DNA of 64,000 nt from JABDJX01 sp039942715 (GTDB lineage: Bacteria; Pseudomonadota; Alphaproteobacteria; Rhodobacterales; Rhodobacteraceae), in assembly GCA_039942715.1 (NCBI GenBank), contig JBDVBY010000001.1, positions 744,001 to 808,000 of the forward strand, read 5' to 3'. A program made the position numbers and the translations under genes. The stretch's first letter is position 1. Each line of letters opens with the position of its first letter. The notes below the pieces were generated by a model. That model was not told the origin of the DNA. It searched no databases and saw nothing but the letters and a program-made list of their open reading frames with translations. Of the stretch, positions 24,507 through 32,830 are shown piece after piece.

Positions 24507-24992
24507 ATGAGCGGCGAAAACTATGTGATCAAATCTGAGGCTATCGCAAAGATTCCAGGCAAGACCAAAACGCATTTCCTGAACGAAAACGCGCGCCGCA
24601 CAGAAACCTCATTGGCCGAAGCTACGGGTCTTAGCGAGATCGATTTTGCCATCATCGAAGTCGCACCGGGCAATGAAAGTACAGAGCATCACAAACACCA
24701 CCACGAAGAAGAATGCCTTTACGTGCTTGAAGGAACCGGCGTGGCGCGCATCGGCTCGGAAAGCCATACAGTGACATCCGGGGATTTTATCGGCTATCGC
24801 GCAGGCGGGCTTGCCCATTCAATCCAAAACACAGGCCCCAACACCATGCGATGCATTGTTGTGAGCCAACGCAAAGCCCACGACGTGGCAGATTACCCGC
24901 GCAAAGGTAAGCGTTTGTTCCGCAACAAAGATTTGACGTGGAACATGGTCGACGTCACGGTTATCGACCGCCCCTTTGGCTCGCGCACTTAA
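24507..24992 (+). CDS. Cupin-domain protein, copy 2
   Basis: A 161-residue cupin, paralog of the one at 22506-22994. Motif 1 is STEHHKHHHEEECLYVLEG, richer in histidine than in copy 1, and motif 2 is GDFIGYRAGGLAHSIQNTG. The shared N-terminal KTHFLNENARRTETSLAEATGLSEI and C-terminal SQRKAHDVADYPRKGKRLFRNKD tie the copies together. The start follows AAGGGGAGAACCGGT. It ends overlapping the convergent cysK stop by four bases. The substrate is unknown. Confidence 0.82.
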   Translation: MSGENYVIKSEAIAKIPGKTKTHFLNENARRTETSLAEATGLSEIDFAIIEVAPGNESTEHHKHHHEEECLYVLEGTGVARIGSESHTVTSGDFIGYRAGGLAHSIQNTGPNTMRCIVVSQRKAHDVADYPRKGKRLFRNKDLTWNMVDVTVIDRPFGSRT

Positions 24993-26053
24993 AGCTGATA
25001 GTTAGGAGTAGACTTTGACAGTTCCATCTCTTCATCTGACATCTCTTCCGCAATCCCCTCAAAAAGCGGCGTTGAAAGATAGCGCTCGCCCGTATCAGGC
25101 AACATGCATAAGATCACTGATCCGGGTGCGGCGGTTTCGGCGATTTTCATCGACACTGCAAAAGTGGACCCTCCAGAAATCCCCGTAAATATCCCCTCTT
25201 CGGCAGCGAGGCGTTTTGACCAAGCAATGCCATCAGGGCCCGCAACCGGGATAAGCTCGTCGTGGTAATTGTTGTCCAGCGCCTCTTGCAGAACATGTGG
25301 TATGAAATCAGGGGTCCAGCCTTGAATCGGGTGCGGCGCAAAGTTCGGATGGCTTTCGGTCGGCTGATTATCCGCGTTGCGTGTGTTCACGTAGCCTGAA
25401 GCGACAAGGGCTGCGTTTGCTGGTTCCGTCAGAATAATCTTGGTCGACGGGCGCTCGGTTTTTAGCACGCGGCCAACGCCCGAGACAGTTCCGCCCGTAC
25501 CATACCCTGTCACCCAGTAGTCCAACCGCTCGCCTGCGAAATCGGCTAAAATCTCGCGCGCCGTGGTGTTTTCGTGCATGTCCGCATTGGCCGCCGTTTC
25601 AAACTGGCTGGCCAAAAACCAGCCGTTCGCATCGCACAGTTCTTTGGCCTTTTGGTACATACCAAAGCCTTTCTCAGCCTTGGGCGTTAGCACAACCTTT
25701 GCCCCAAGGAACCGCATCAAACGTCGCCGCTCGATCGAGAAACTGTCGGCCATCGTCACAACCAAAGGATAACCCTTGGCCGCGCAAACCATCGCCAGCC
25801 CGATGCCCGTGTTACCGCTTGTCGCCTCAACCACGGTTTGACCTGGTTTTAGACTTCCGTTCGCTTCAGCAGCCTCGATGATGTTCAGCGCCAGACGATC
25901 CTTGACCGAACCAGCGGGATTGAACGCTTCGAACTTCACATAAACGGTCACATGATCCGGCGCGATGCGATTGATACGGATCACCGGCGTGTCGCCAACG
26001 GTGTCCAAAACACTATCGTAGCGTTTGCCACGGCCTTCAGTTTTACGTGTCAT
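24989..26053 (-). CDS. cysK: Cysteine synthase A (O-acetylserine sulfhydrylase)
   Basis: A 354-residue PLP enzyme making cysteine from O-acetylserine and sulfide. The PLP lysine is in FNPAGSVKDRLA, the asparagine/phosphate loop in EATSGNTGIGLA, and the phosphate-binding loop in TGYGTGGTVSGVGR. It is longer than the usual 310-320 residues because of an N-terminal extension (MTRKTEGRGKRYD) and a longer C-terminal region. cysE lies about 150 bp downstream on the same strand, giving a complete serine-to-cysteine pair. Confidence 0.93.
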   Translation of the reverse strand: MTRKTEGRGKRYDSVLDTVGDTPVIRINRIAPDHVTVYVKFEAFNPAGSVKDRLALNIIEAAEANGSLKPGQTVVEATSGNTGIGLAMVCAAKGYPLVVTMADSFSIERRRLMRFLGAKVVLTPKAEKGFGMYQKAKELCDANGWFLASQFETAANADMHENTTAREILADFAGERLDYWVTGYGTGGTVSGVGRVLKTERPSTKIILTEPANAALVASGYVNTRNADNQPTESHPNFAPHPIQGWTPDFIPHVLQEALDNNYHDELIPVAGPDGIAWSKRLAAEEGIFTGISGGSTFAVSMKIAETAAPGSVILCMLPDTGERYLSTPLFEGIAEEMSDEEMELSKSTPNYQL

Positions 26054-26200
26054 GCTTAAGTCTCCCCCAGAAAAACGGATGTCTTGGACTAAAGCTTAAC
26101 GAAAAACGGCGCGTTAGCCAGTGTCGCCTCGCAGATGCGTTACTTTAAGGAAATCGGCGTGGCCCAAACAAATGATCAGGACAGGCGTTCTCGGATCAGA

Positions 26201-27016
26201 TTAGTCGACGCTCATTCCGTTCAGGATCTGGTCCATCGACAAGGACGGTTGCGAACATCCCGCCTCGCCCACGATTTTGGCTGGCACACCTGCCACGGTC
26301 TTTTTCGCCGGCACATCGTGTAGAACAACAGAACCAGCCGCGATCCGGCTGCAATCGCCGATTTCAATATTGCCCAACACCTTCGCACCAGCGCCGATCA
26401 GCACACCATCACCAATCAAAGGATGGCGAATATCGTCTTCCTTGCCCGTACCACCCAGCGTCACGGAATGTAGCATCGAGACATTGTCGCCGACCCGCGC
26501 CGTTTCACCGATTACGATGGAGTGCGCATGGTCGATCATCAGACCCTTGCCGATTTTGGCCGCCGGATGAATATCAATGCCAAACACCTCACTGACGCGC
26601 GCTTGGATAAAGTAGGCGAGGTCCTTGCGCCCTTCGCGCCACAGATAGTTGCCGATGCGATAAGCTTGTACCGCTTGGAACCCTTTGAAGAAGATCAACG
26701 GTTGCATAAGCCGATGGGTCGCCGGGTCACGTTCATAAACGGCGACAAGATCAGCGCGTGCAGACGCCCCCAAAGTGGGATCAGCGGCCAAAGCCTCTTC
26801 GGCCAATTCGCGCAACAATTGCTCTGACATTTCGCTTGATGCCAACTTGAAGGCAAAGCGGTAAGCCAATGCATTTTCAAGAGAATTATGGTGCAGCACC
26901 GTGGCATGGACCATTCCACCGATTAACGGCTCAGCCACAACGGCTTCGCGTGCATCGTCCTGAATTCGGGTCCAGACCGGATCAACCGACCGGGGCTTAA
27001 GCTGCTCTTTTGCCAT
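26201..27016 (-). CDS. cysE: Serine O-acetyltransferase
   Basis: A 271-residue hexapeptide-repeat enzyme acetylating serine with acetyl-CoA. The N-terminal helical domain (DPVWTRIQDDAREAVVAEPLIGGMVHATVL) is followed by the left-handed beta-helix with DIHPAAKIGKGLMIDHAHSIVIGETARVGDNVSMLHSVTLGGTG, which holds catalytic His/Asp residues, and the GSVVLHDVPAKKTVAGVPAKIVG end. A short C-terminal tail of the type that engages CysK is present (SLSMDQILNGMSVD). It lies in the same direction as cysK. Confidence 0.95.
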   Translation of the reverse strand: MAKEQLKPRSVDPVWTRIQDDAREAVVAEPLIGGMVHATVLHHNSLENALAYRFAFKLASSEMSEQLLRELAEEALAADPTLGASARADLVAVYERDPATHRLMQPLIFFKGFQAVQAYRIGNYLWREGRKDLAYFIQARVSEVFGIDIHPAAKIGKGLMIDHAHSIVIGETARVGDNVSMLHSVTLGGTGKEDDIRHPLIGDGVLIGAGAKVLGNIEIGDCSRIAAGSVVLHDVPAKKTVAGVPAKIVGEAGCSQPSLSMDQILNGMSVD

Positions 27017-27100
27017 TGCGCCTTCACCTTCCTTGTTGCTCGCGTTTTAAGTCAGATAAGCATAGCTTTCCAAGTGAAAAGGCCAAGGGGCACAATAATC

Positions 27101-27442
27101 GTGATCAATGATGCCGAGATAAGCGCGTTTCGCCGGCGGCTTTTGGCCGAGCAGGACGCGTTGTTGGGCGAAGATGATCAGGGCGCGGAGGGGCGCAAGA
27201 CCGTGATCTTGGATCAAACCTCGGTGGGTCGCCTCAGCCGAATGGATGCACTGCAGCAGCAGGCCATGGCAGACGCCACCCACAGACGGCGCAACGCGCG
27301 AAAGGGCCGCATCACAGCGGCTCTGTTACGCATTGAAGCAGGTGAATTCGGCTTTTGTATCGATTGCGGCGACGAAATTGCGAACAAACGGTTGGACCTT
27401 GATCCAACCGTGCCAACGTGTCTCACCTGCGCGCGCGGTTAA
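27101..27442 (+). CDS. DksA/TraR-family C4 zinc-finger protein
   Basis: A 113-residue protein with an N-terminal coiled-coil region (ISAFRRRLLAEQDALLGED..., MDALQQQAMADATHRRRNARKGRITAALLRIEAGEF) and a four-cysteine zinc finger FCIDCGDEIANKRLDLDPTVPTCLTC. The finger is the DksA/TraR C4 type, which binds in the RNA polymerase secondary channel. A GTG at 27101 is chosen because AAGGGG lies ten bases upstream; another GTG at 27074 would add nine residues. It is divergent from cysE. Confidence 0.8.
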   Translation: MINDAEISAFRRRLLAEQDALLGEDDQGAEGRKTVILDQTSVGRLSRMDALQQQAMADATHRRRNARKGRITAALLRIEAGEFGFCIDCGDEIANKRLDLDPTVPTCLTCARG

Positions 27443-27729
27443 GCCCGCGGTAGCGTTAACTCGGCCAGATGCACTGCCAAGCGCAGCGTTCCCGAGCCAT
27501 CAAAATTCCCGCCCGTTGCCGTCAAAACCAGATCAGTATCGCTGTAATAGGCCAGCGGCGAAGACGTCAGCCCGCGCGCCCAAGCCCCGGTGTTTGTGCC
27601 GATCCCGGCACCATAACGGTTGGTTGAGCCGGACACACCAATCTCAAACGTGGTCGCCCCGCTTGATGGCGTCGAAGTTGAGAGGGGCTTCTGCTGTAAG
27701 CCCGTTTGAAAGGAGGATGTGTCTTTCAT
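27439..27729 (-). pseudogene. 3' remnant of a DUF2793-type gene
   Basis: The last 70 or so residues (FEIGVSGSTNRYGAGIGTNTG..., LAYYSDTDLVLTATGG, GTLRLAVHLAELTLP) look like the C-terminal end of the DUF2793 family, phage-tail or gene-transfer-agent-associated proteins of several hundred residues. Only this tail is left. Upstream the reading frame runs into the 109-residue gene in another frame, with the switch near 27650-27660. It is most simply a deletion junction joining the ends of two unrelated genes, although a short expressed product starting at 27729 cannot be excluded. Confidence 0.5.
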
Positions 27730-27973
27730 ACTTATTTACCTCATCAAGCAGTTGAGAGCGCGTGTGCCCAAGCGAAACCCGCGCCCTTGTTAAATCGCCA
27801 CCAGTAAGGGTTCCCCCCTCAAGGATCTGTCGGCGCATTTCCTCAAAGGCGACCAGAATGTCTTCCAGCGCCCTTTCGCTCTGCCCAAGCATCCAGCGCG
27901 CGTGCTTGGTCTCTTGCGAAACCTCAGGGTCGCGGCCATTAGCCAAGCACTCCAAATCAGAGAAAAATGGCAA
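27644..27973 (-). CDS. Small helical protein, probably truncated at its C-terminus
   Basis: A 109-residue protein with long helices (HARWMLGQSERALEDILVAFEEMRRQIL, ARVSLGHTRSQLLDEVNKYERHILL) ending EAPLNFDAIKRGDHV. I recall related rhodobacterial proteins continuing past a similar DFD-x-IR segment into a further arginine-rich helix, whereas here the frame stops five codons later inside the DUF2793-like remnant. The 3' end therefore appears to have been replaced by a deletion. The function is unknown. Confidence 0.5.
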   Translation of the reverse strand: MPFFSDLECLANGRDPEVSQETKHARWMLGQSERALEDILVAFEEMRRQILEGGTLTGGDLTRARVSLGHTRSQLLDEVNKYERHILLSNGLTAEAPLNFDAIKRGDHV

Positions 27974-28126
27974 TATAGGCAGCCATAACCCCCGTTCACG
28001 GTGGCCTCATGCCGGACGTGTCAGGGATTAGTTCAATTCGAACTGAGCCCAATATAGATTTAAGGTATTGAAAAATGAGCAGCACACCGCACGGTGGATC
28101 TCATGAAACGTTAAGCAACGATGTGC

Positions 28127-28504
28127 CTAGTCAAAGTCATATCCGGTCGCGCGCAGTAAATTTTCGGCCCGTTCCCTATCATTGGCTGCCACCAAAAGAT
28201 GTTCACCATCAAACGTACACACAACAAAAACGCCCAAACCAGCCAAAGACAGCGGTTCAATTAAACGCAGCACAACACCGCTTTCATCAAACGCAAACGG
28301 CCCCACACTGCGCAGGCAAACCCATTCGCGATCCGCTTGAACATCGCCTGGAATACGCGCCGCAAGACACACAACCGTCAGCTCATCATCCGCGCGCGAA
28401 ATCGAAACAAAGCCCGGCCCATCTGCCCATTCCGGGATCATTGCATCCGCCTCAAGCCGCGCGATTCCGTAAAGCCCCTCGATCCAACGAAGACGCAATC
28501 TCAT
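28127..28504 (-). CDS. ACT-domain protein
   Basis: A 125-residue soluble protein of the small stand-alone ACT type (ACT_7-like), with paired beta-alpha-beta motifs: GFVSISRADDELTVVCLAARIP, SVGPFAFDESGVVLRLIEPLSLAGLGVFVVCTFDGEHLLVAANDRERA. Such domains bind amino acids or nucleotides as regulators; the ligand here is unknown. Its ATG overlaps the stop of the DUF1272 gene by one base (TAATG), so the two are co-translated. Confidence 0.7.
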   Translation of the reverse strand: MRLRLRWIEGLYGIARLEADAMIPEWADGPGFVSISRADDELTVVCLAARIPGDVQADREWVCLRSVGPFAFDESGVVLRLIEPLSLAGLGVFVVCTFDGEHLLVAANDRERAENLLRATGYDFD

Positions 28505-28818
28505 TACCGCTCACCCACAGGTATGTCCTTGATCCGCGCCACATGTGCATCAATATCATCGCGCGTAAATTTTGAATGTACCCGCTCAGAACTACCTGGA
28601 TGATGCTCCAAACCCAGCTTGTGATCACTTCGAAACGCCGTCTTAGGTCGGATCGGTCGCGTCGCAAACCCACCACCACAAGTTGGGCACACATTCTGCA
28701 AAACGCCCTGAACGCAATCCGCACAGTACGTACATTCATACGAACAAATCCGTGCATTCCGCGCATCAGGCGGCAAGTCTTTGTCGCACAATTCACAATT
28801 CGGCCGAAGCTCCAGCAT
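28504..28818 (-). CDS. DUF1272 cysteine-rich protein
   Basis: A 104-residue protein with the DUF1272 signature MLELRPNCELCDKDLPPDARNARICSYECTYCADCVQ...CPTCGGG. It has eight cysteines in CxxC-type spacing, probably binding two zinc ions, and then RPIRP. The C-terminal third (FRSDHKLGLEHHPGSSERVHSKFTRDDI) extends the usual domain. The start at 28818 is chosen for GAGGGAGAGCGCG upstream; TTG at 28833 is the alternative. The role is unknown. Confidence 0.82.
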   Translation of the reverse strand: MLELRPNCELCDKDLPPDARNARICSYECTYCADCVQGVLQNVCPTCGGGFATRPIRPKTAFRSDHKLGLEHHPGSSERVHSKFTRDDIDAHVARIKDIPVGER

Positions 28819-28829
28819 CGCGCTCTCCC

Positions 28830-29249
28830 TCAAAAAATCAGCTTAAAGCCCTCGTGCATCGGCTCAAATCCAAGCGAGGCATAAAACCGATGCGTGTCTT
28901 TGCGCGACTTATGCGCCGTCAATTGCACCATCCCGCATTTGCGTGCGCGACACTGCTCAACAGCCCAGCCAATTAACTGTCGCCCCAACCCTTGGCCCCG
29001 TAAGTCTTTGGCAATGCGCACGCTTTCAATTTGCCCACGCCAGCGGCCTTGATAAGATAGGCCTGGAATGAATGTGATCTGCAGGCATCCAACAATGTCG
29101 CCGTCAAGCTCGGCAACGCACATCATCTGATTTGGATCGCGCGTCATTTCTTCAAAGGCAGACAGATAACCTTGGTTCAATGGCTGCCTCAAATCTTCGC
29201 GTTCAGTACCAAGATCATCGTCTGCCAACAAAGAAATGATGTCGGTCAA
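28830..29249 (-). CDS. GNAT-family N-acetyltransferase with a disturbed 5' end
   Basis: A 139-residue acetyltransferase with the GNAT core: MMCVAELDGDIVGCLQITFIPG (motif C/D), IESVRIAKDLRGQGLGRQLIGWAV (motif A, acetyl-CoA pyrophosphate loop RGQGLG) and KDTHRFYASLGFEP (motif B). The only canonical start is TTG at 29249, with a weak binding site. The frame stays open upstream for 14 codons (IKAGFSARAAEFGD), which look like a normal GNAT first strand, but the first of these codons is ATA. The natural start codon may therefore have mutated from ATG to ATA. Confidence 0.75.
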   Translation of the reverse strand: MTDIISLLADDDLGTEREDLRQPLNQGYLSAFEEMTRDPNQMMCVAELDGDIVGCLQITFIPGLSYQGRWRGQIESVRIAKDLRGQGLGRQLIGWAVEQCRARKCGMVQLTAHKSRKDTHRFYASLGFEPMHEGFKLIF

Positions 29250-29287
29250 ATCGCCAAACTCAGCGGCGCGTGCTGAAAAGCCCGCCT

Positions 29288-30442
29288 TTATTGGTTCGCC
29301 CTTTCGGCCTCAATCTCGCGCCACTTGGCGACGTTGGCGTTATGCTCATCTAGCGTGACAGCAAAGGCGTGCCCACCAGTGCCATCCGCAACAAAGAAGA
29401 TGTAGTCAGACGTGGCTGGATTAAGCGCAGCCTCAATTGCTTTCTTGCCCGGGTTCGCAATCGGTGTCGGCGGCAAACCCTCAATCACATAGGTGTTCCA
29501 AGGAGTTTCTCGCCGCAATTCACTTTGACGAATACCGCGCCCCAAAACACCCTCACCTTTGGTGATCCCGTAAATCACCGTCGGGTCCGTTTGCAGCTTG
29601 ATCCCCTGACGCAGTCGGTTGGCAAAGACACTGGCCACCAAAGGTCGCTCATCCGCCACAGCCGTCTCTTTTTCAATGATCGAGGCCAGGATTAACGCCT
29701 CCTCAGGCGACTCGACAGGCGCATCATCCGCGCGCGATTCCCACGCCTGGGCCAGAACGATGCTTTGTGAATCTTCCATCGCCCGCAAGAACTCTACCCG
29801 ATCTGTGCCGTTCTGAATTTCGTAGCTGCGCGGCTCAAGCGAGCCTTCTGCAGGCACCTCGGGTACGTCACCAGTAAACCACTCGGATGAATTCAGCGCC
29901 TCGACCACTTGCCAACTCGTGACGCCTTCCGCAAAAACGACACTCAACTCTGTGCCGACTTCTTGCAGCGCCTCAAGATAGCCGCTGGGCGGTTGTTCCA
30001 CTTTTGGGTCAAACTCGGCAACAACCTCAAATCCCTGCGTCTCAGTGTTCAGAGCACGTACAATTTTTGACTGGCTGTTCACAGACACACGATAGACAAT
30101 CTGCGTCCCACAGGTCGACACACCGTCGCCCGTGATCTCGTCCAAAATCTGCGCCATCGACGCGCCTTCTTCGATCAGAAAAGAGCCCGCCTTCAGTCGT
30201 GGGTTCTTGCCGGAATAATCCGAACCAATCTTGTAAACCGTTTCATTTGAAATCGCGCCAATCTCGGTGAGGTTCGCCGCCACGCGATCCATCGTAGAGC
30301 CCGACGGCACCTGCAAACACACCGGATCAGTCAGCGGCCCTTCGGCCACATACTGCTGTTGTCCCCAACCGATCACTCCAGCAATACCAAGCGCTGCAAC
30401 CACTAAAATGGTCAGCATATTAGAGGCCAAACTTCTCCACAT
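29288..30442 (-). CDS. mltG: Endolytic murein transglycosylase
   Basis: A 384-residue YceG/MltG protein that cuts nascent peptidoglycan strands. An N-terminal transmembrane helix (NMLTILVVAALGIAGVIGW) precedes a LysM-like region and the catalytic domain, with the glutamate in ASIIEKETAVADERPLVASVFANRL, then LQTDPTVIYGI and the late NTYVIEGLPPTPIANPG motif. The catalytic part is periplasmic. Its start overlaps the fabF stop by one base; fabF-mltG is a familiar alphaproteobacterial order. Confidence 0.95.
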   Translation of the reverse strand: MWRSLASNMLTILVVAALGIAGVIGWGQQQYVAEGPLTDPVCLQVPSGSTMDRVAANLTEIGAISNETVYKIGSDYSGKNPRLKAGSFLIEEGASMAQILDEITGDGVSTCGTQIVYRVSVNSQSKIVRALNTETQGFEVVAEFDPKVEQPPSGYLEALQEVGTELSVVFAEGVTSWQVVEALNSSEWFTGDVPEVPAEGSLEPRSYEIQNGTDRVEFLRAMEDSQSIVLAQAWESRADDAPVESPEEALILASIIEKETAVADERPLVASVFANRLRQGIKLQTDPTVIYGITKGEGVLGRGIRQSELRRETPWNTYVIEGLPPTPIANPGKKAIEAALNPATSDYIFFVADGTGGHAFAVTLDEHNANVAKWREIEAERANQ

Positions 30443-31704
30443 CAGCGATCAATCCGTCCCATAACAAGCGACGCATTCGTGCCGCCAAATCCAAACGAGT
30501 TGCTCAAAGCGATGCCAACCTCGCGTTCGCGTTTCGCGTTCGGTGCTAAATCCAGCATCGGTTCCACCGCCGGATTATCAAGGTTGATCGTTGGCGGCAC
30601 GACCTGATCGCGCAAAGCCAAAATACAAAAGATCGCCTCAACCGATCCCGCCGCCCCAAGCAAATGCCCGATCGACGACTTGGTCGACGACATCGTCGCA
30701 CCTTTGGCCGCATCGCCCATCACGCGCTCAACAGCGCCAAGCTCAATCGTATCTGCCATCGTCGATGTGCCATGTGCGTTGATATAGTCCACCTCAGAGG
30801 CTTCAATCTTCGCGCTGCGGATAGCATTGCGCATCGCACGCTCGCCGCCCTCACCATCCTCGGAAGGCGCGGTGATGTGATATGCATCGCCCGATAGCCC
30901 ATACCCCAAAATCTCAGCATAAATCTTCGCCCCGCGCGCTTTGGCGTGCTCGTATTCTTCAAGCACAACAACGCCCGCGCCTTCGCCCATCACAAACCCA
31001 TCGCGATCATTGTCATAGGGACGGCTCGCTTTAGTTGGTTCCTCAGCGCGCTTCGTAGACAGCGCCTTGCAGGCGTTAAACCCAGCAATCCCAATCTCGC
31101 AAATCGGGCTCTCAGCACCACCTGCAACCATCACGTCGGCATCGTCCAGCATGATCAGCCGCGCCGCATCACCAATCGCGTGCGCGCCGGTTGAACACGC
31201 CGTCACAACAGCATGGTTTGGCCCCTTAAAACCAAAGCGGATCGACACCTGCCCAGAGACAAGGTTGATCAGCGATCCCGGAATAAAGAACGGCGACACC
31301 CGCCGCGGCCCGCGCTCTTTGAGCAATACGGCCGTTTCCGCAATCGACTGCAAACCACCGATACCCGAGCCGATCATAACGCCTGTACGCTCGCGGCTTT
31401 CGGTATCCGTCGGCTCCCAGCCTGCGTCTTTCACCGCCTGCTCTGCCGCCGCCATGCCATAGACGATAAAGTCATCAATTTTGCGCTGCTCTTTGGGCGC
31501 GACCCAATCATCGGGGTTAAACGTTCCGTTCGAACCATCACCGCGCGGCACTTCGCAGGCATACGTCGTCGCTAAGTGGCTGGCGTCAAAGCGCGTGATC
31601 GTTCCAGCGCCGGACTCTCCGGCCAAAATGCGCGACCACGTCGCATCAACACCGCTGGCCAGCGGCGACACCATACCCAATCCTGTAACAACGACCCGTC
31701 TCAT
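30442..31704 (-). CDS. fabF: 3-oxoacyl-[acyl-carrier-protein] synthase II
   Basis: A 420-residue condensing enzyme of fatty-acid elongation. The catalytic triad is visible: cysteine in VTACSTGAHAIGDA, histidine in NAHGTSTMADT and histidine in SSTKSSIGHLLGAAG, with the C-terminal NSFGFGGTNASLVMGR. The start MRRVVVTGLGMVSP at 31704 is chosen over an upstream in-frame start because the conserved family start coincides with it. acpP, fabG and fabD are upstream on the same strand, beyond a PilZ gene in the opposite direction. Confidence 0.96.
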   Translation of the reverse strand: MRRVVVTGLGMVSPLASGVDATWSRILAGESGAGTITRFDASHLATTYACEVPRGDGSNGTFNPDDWVAPKEQRKIDDFIVYGMAAAEQAVKDAGWEPTDTESRERTGVMIGSGIGGLQSIAETAVLLKERGPRRVSPFFIPGSLINLVSGQVSIRFGFKGPNHAVVTACSTGAHAIGDAARLIMLDDADVMVAGGAESPICEIGIAGFNACKALSTKRAEEPTKASRPYDNDRDGFVMGEGAGVVVLEEYEHAKARGAKIYAEILGYGLSGDAYHITAPSEDGEGGERAMRNAIRSAKIEASEVDYINAHGTSTMADTIELGAVERVMGDAAKGATMSSTKSSIGHLLGAAGSVEAIFCILALRDQVVPPTINLDNPAVEPMLDLAPNAKREREVGIALSNSFGFGGTNASLVMGRIDR

Positions 31705-31915
31705 GCTCTTCCCCGGTCTGATTATTGTTTCAAAAACACATACACTTCGCATGCCCCCTGCGCAATTGGCGGCAGCAGGCCTTTGCCGTTAACCAGAATG
31801 AAAAACCAGTTGAGGTAAGCAGGGAGCGGTCACCCAATGGGAATTTGCTTCGATTTTAGGGTTCAGCACGCCAAAAGCCGCTCTTGTCGGCCTGTTCATA
31901 AGCGTAAGCACATCA

Positions 31916-32758
31916 GTGTTTGCCAACTGTGTCGCATTGCAGCCTTTGGCTGTTATGCACGACGCCTACCGCGCGCTGCTCTCTGATAACACACCCCATG
32001 CCAAAGCGGTCGCCGCCAATCAGTTGCTGAAGTTCACGCCAATTTATACCGCGGATACCTTTGAATCCGCATTCATTGAACTTGGACTTGAGATCGAGAC
32101 CGCTCGGCTCGAAAAAACACTTGTAGATGCATATTTTTTAGGGCGCAACGCTCTGTCGGGCGGGCTCATTCAAGGTAGTATTTCTGATTACCACTTTACG
32201 AACGCAGACTGGCTCAGCGCGACGATCGCGCGCACCGCATGTTTCGACACCGCAGGCGCAGGCCAGTCCGGCAAAGGAGCATTCAAACAAGCGCAACATG
32301 TCTCAACGCGGACAAAAGCCCCGCAACCTGCCGCCAAGCGGTCTGTCAGAACCAGCGCGCAAGCAAGCGTCATTTCGGGCGTCTTAATCGTGCTTGGGGC
32401 CGCATTGATTTCCTATCTGATTTACCAATCGCGCCCCATGCGTATCAAGCGAGTCGAGCGCTTAACACGTCACGTTGTGGCCTTTACGGCAAATGCCGAT
32501 TTCGATGGGAAATCACACAAAATTATCGTGTTGGATATCTCAAACGGAGGGGCAAAAATAGAATGTGACCACCCACCGATCGCCAAGGAAAGGATCACGC
32601 TTCAATTGACCTGTGGCACAGTTCCCGCAACCATCGTGTGGGCCACGGCGTTTTACGCAGGGATCATGTTTGATGACCAGCTTAGCGAAACTGATTTTCA
32701 ATCCATTTTGGCCGATGACAAAGTCACGACCAGATCACGCCTCAGCAATGTATTTTAA
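31916..32758 (+). CDS. PilZ-domain membrane protein inserted in the fab cluster
   Basis: A 280-residue protein from the GTG at 31916. The N-terminal part (about 1-150) is helical with no recognised family and holds three cysteines. A transmembrane helix at about 152-171 (VISGVLIVLGAALISYLIYQ) precedes a cytoplasmic PilZ domain with the c-di-GMP-binding elements RVERLTRH and DISNGGAKIE. The frame is open 30 codons upstream and encodes a signal-peptide-like stretch (PKAALVGLFISVSTSVFA) directly before NC, but has no standard start there. A topology with a periplasmic N-part and cytosolic PilZ is plausible. It is antisense to its fab neighbours. Confidence 0.7.
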   Translation: MFANCVALQPLAVMHDAYRALLSDNTPHAKAVAANQLLKFTPIYTADTFESAFIELGLEIETARLEKTLVDAYFLGRNALSGGLIQGSISDYHFTNADWLSATIARTACFDTAGAGQSGKGAFKQAQHVSTRTKAPQPAAKRSVRTSAQASVISGVLIVLGAALISYLIYQSRPMRIKRVERLTRHVVAFTANADFDGKSHKIIVLDISNGGAKIECDHPPIAKERITLQLTCGTVPATIVWATAFYAGIMFDDQLSETDFQSILADDKVTTRSRLSNVF

Positions 32759-32775
32759 TCTCGTCAAACGCAAAA

Positions 32776-32800
32776 GCGGCGCCCAGTGTGTGGACGCCGC
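32776..32800. terminator. Bidirectional hairpin between PilZ gene and acpP
   Basis: GCGGCG..CC-AGTGTGT-GG..CGCCGC is a near-perfect stem between convergent genes. On the minus strand it is followed by TTTTGCGTTTG, so it can serve as the acpP terminator. Confidence 0.65.
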
Positions 32801-32830
32801 AATACGATTTAGTTGTTCAAAAAAGGCTGC

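Noticed and set aside
28075..28575. Plus-strand frame of 166 codons starting MSSTPHGG
   Set aside because: It lies mostly antisense to the ACT and DUF1272 genes, with a Pro/His/Gln-rich composition and no binding site.
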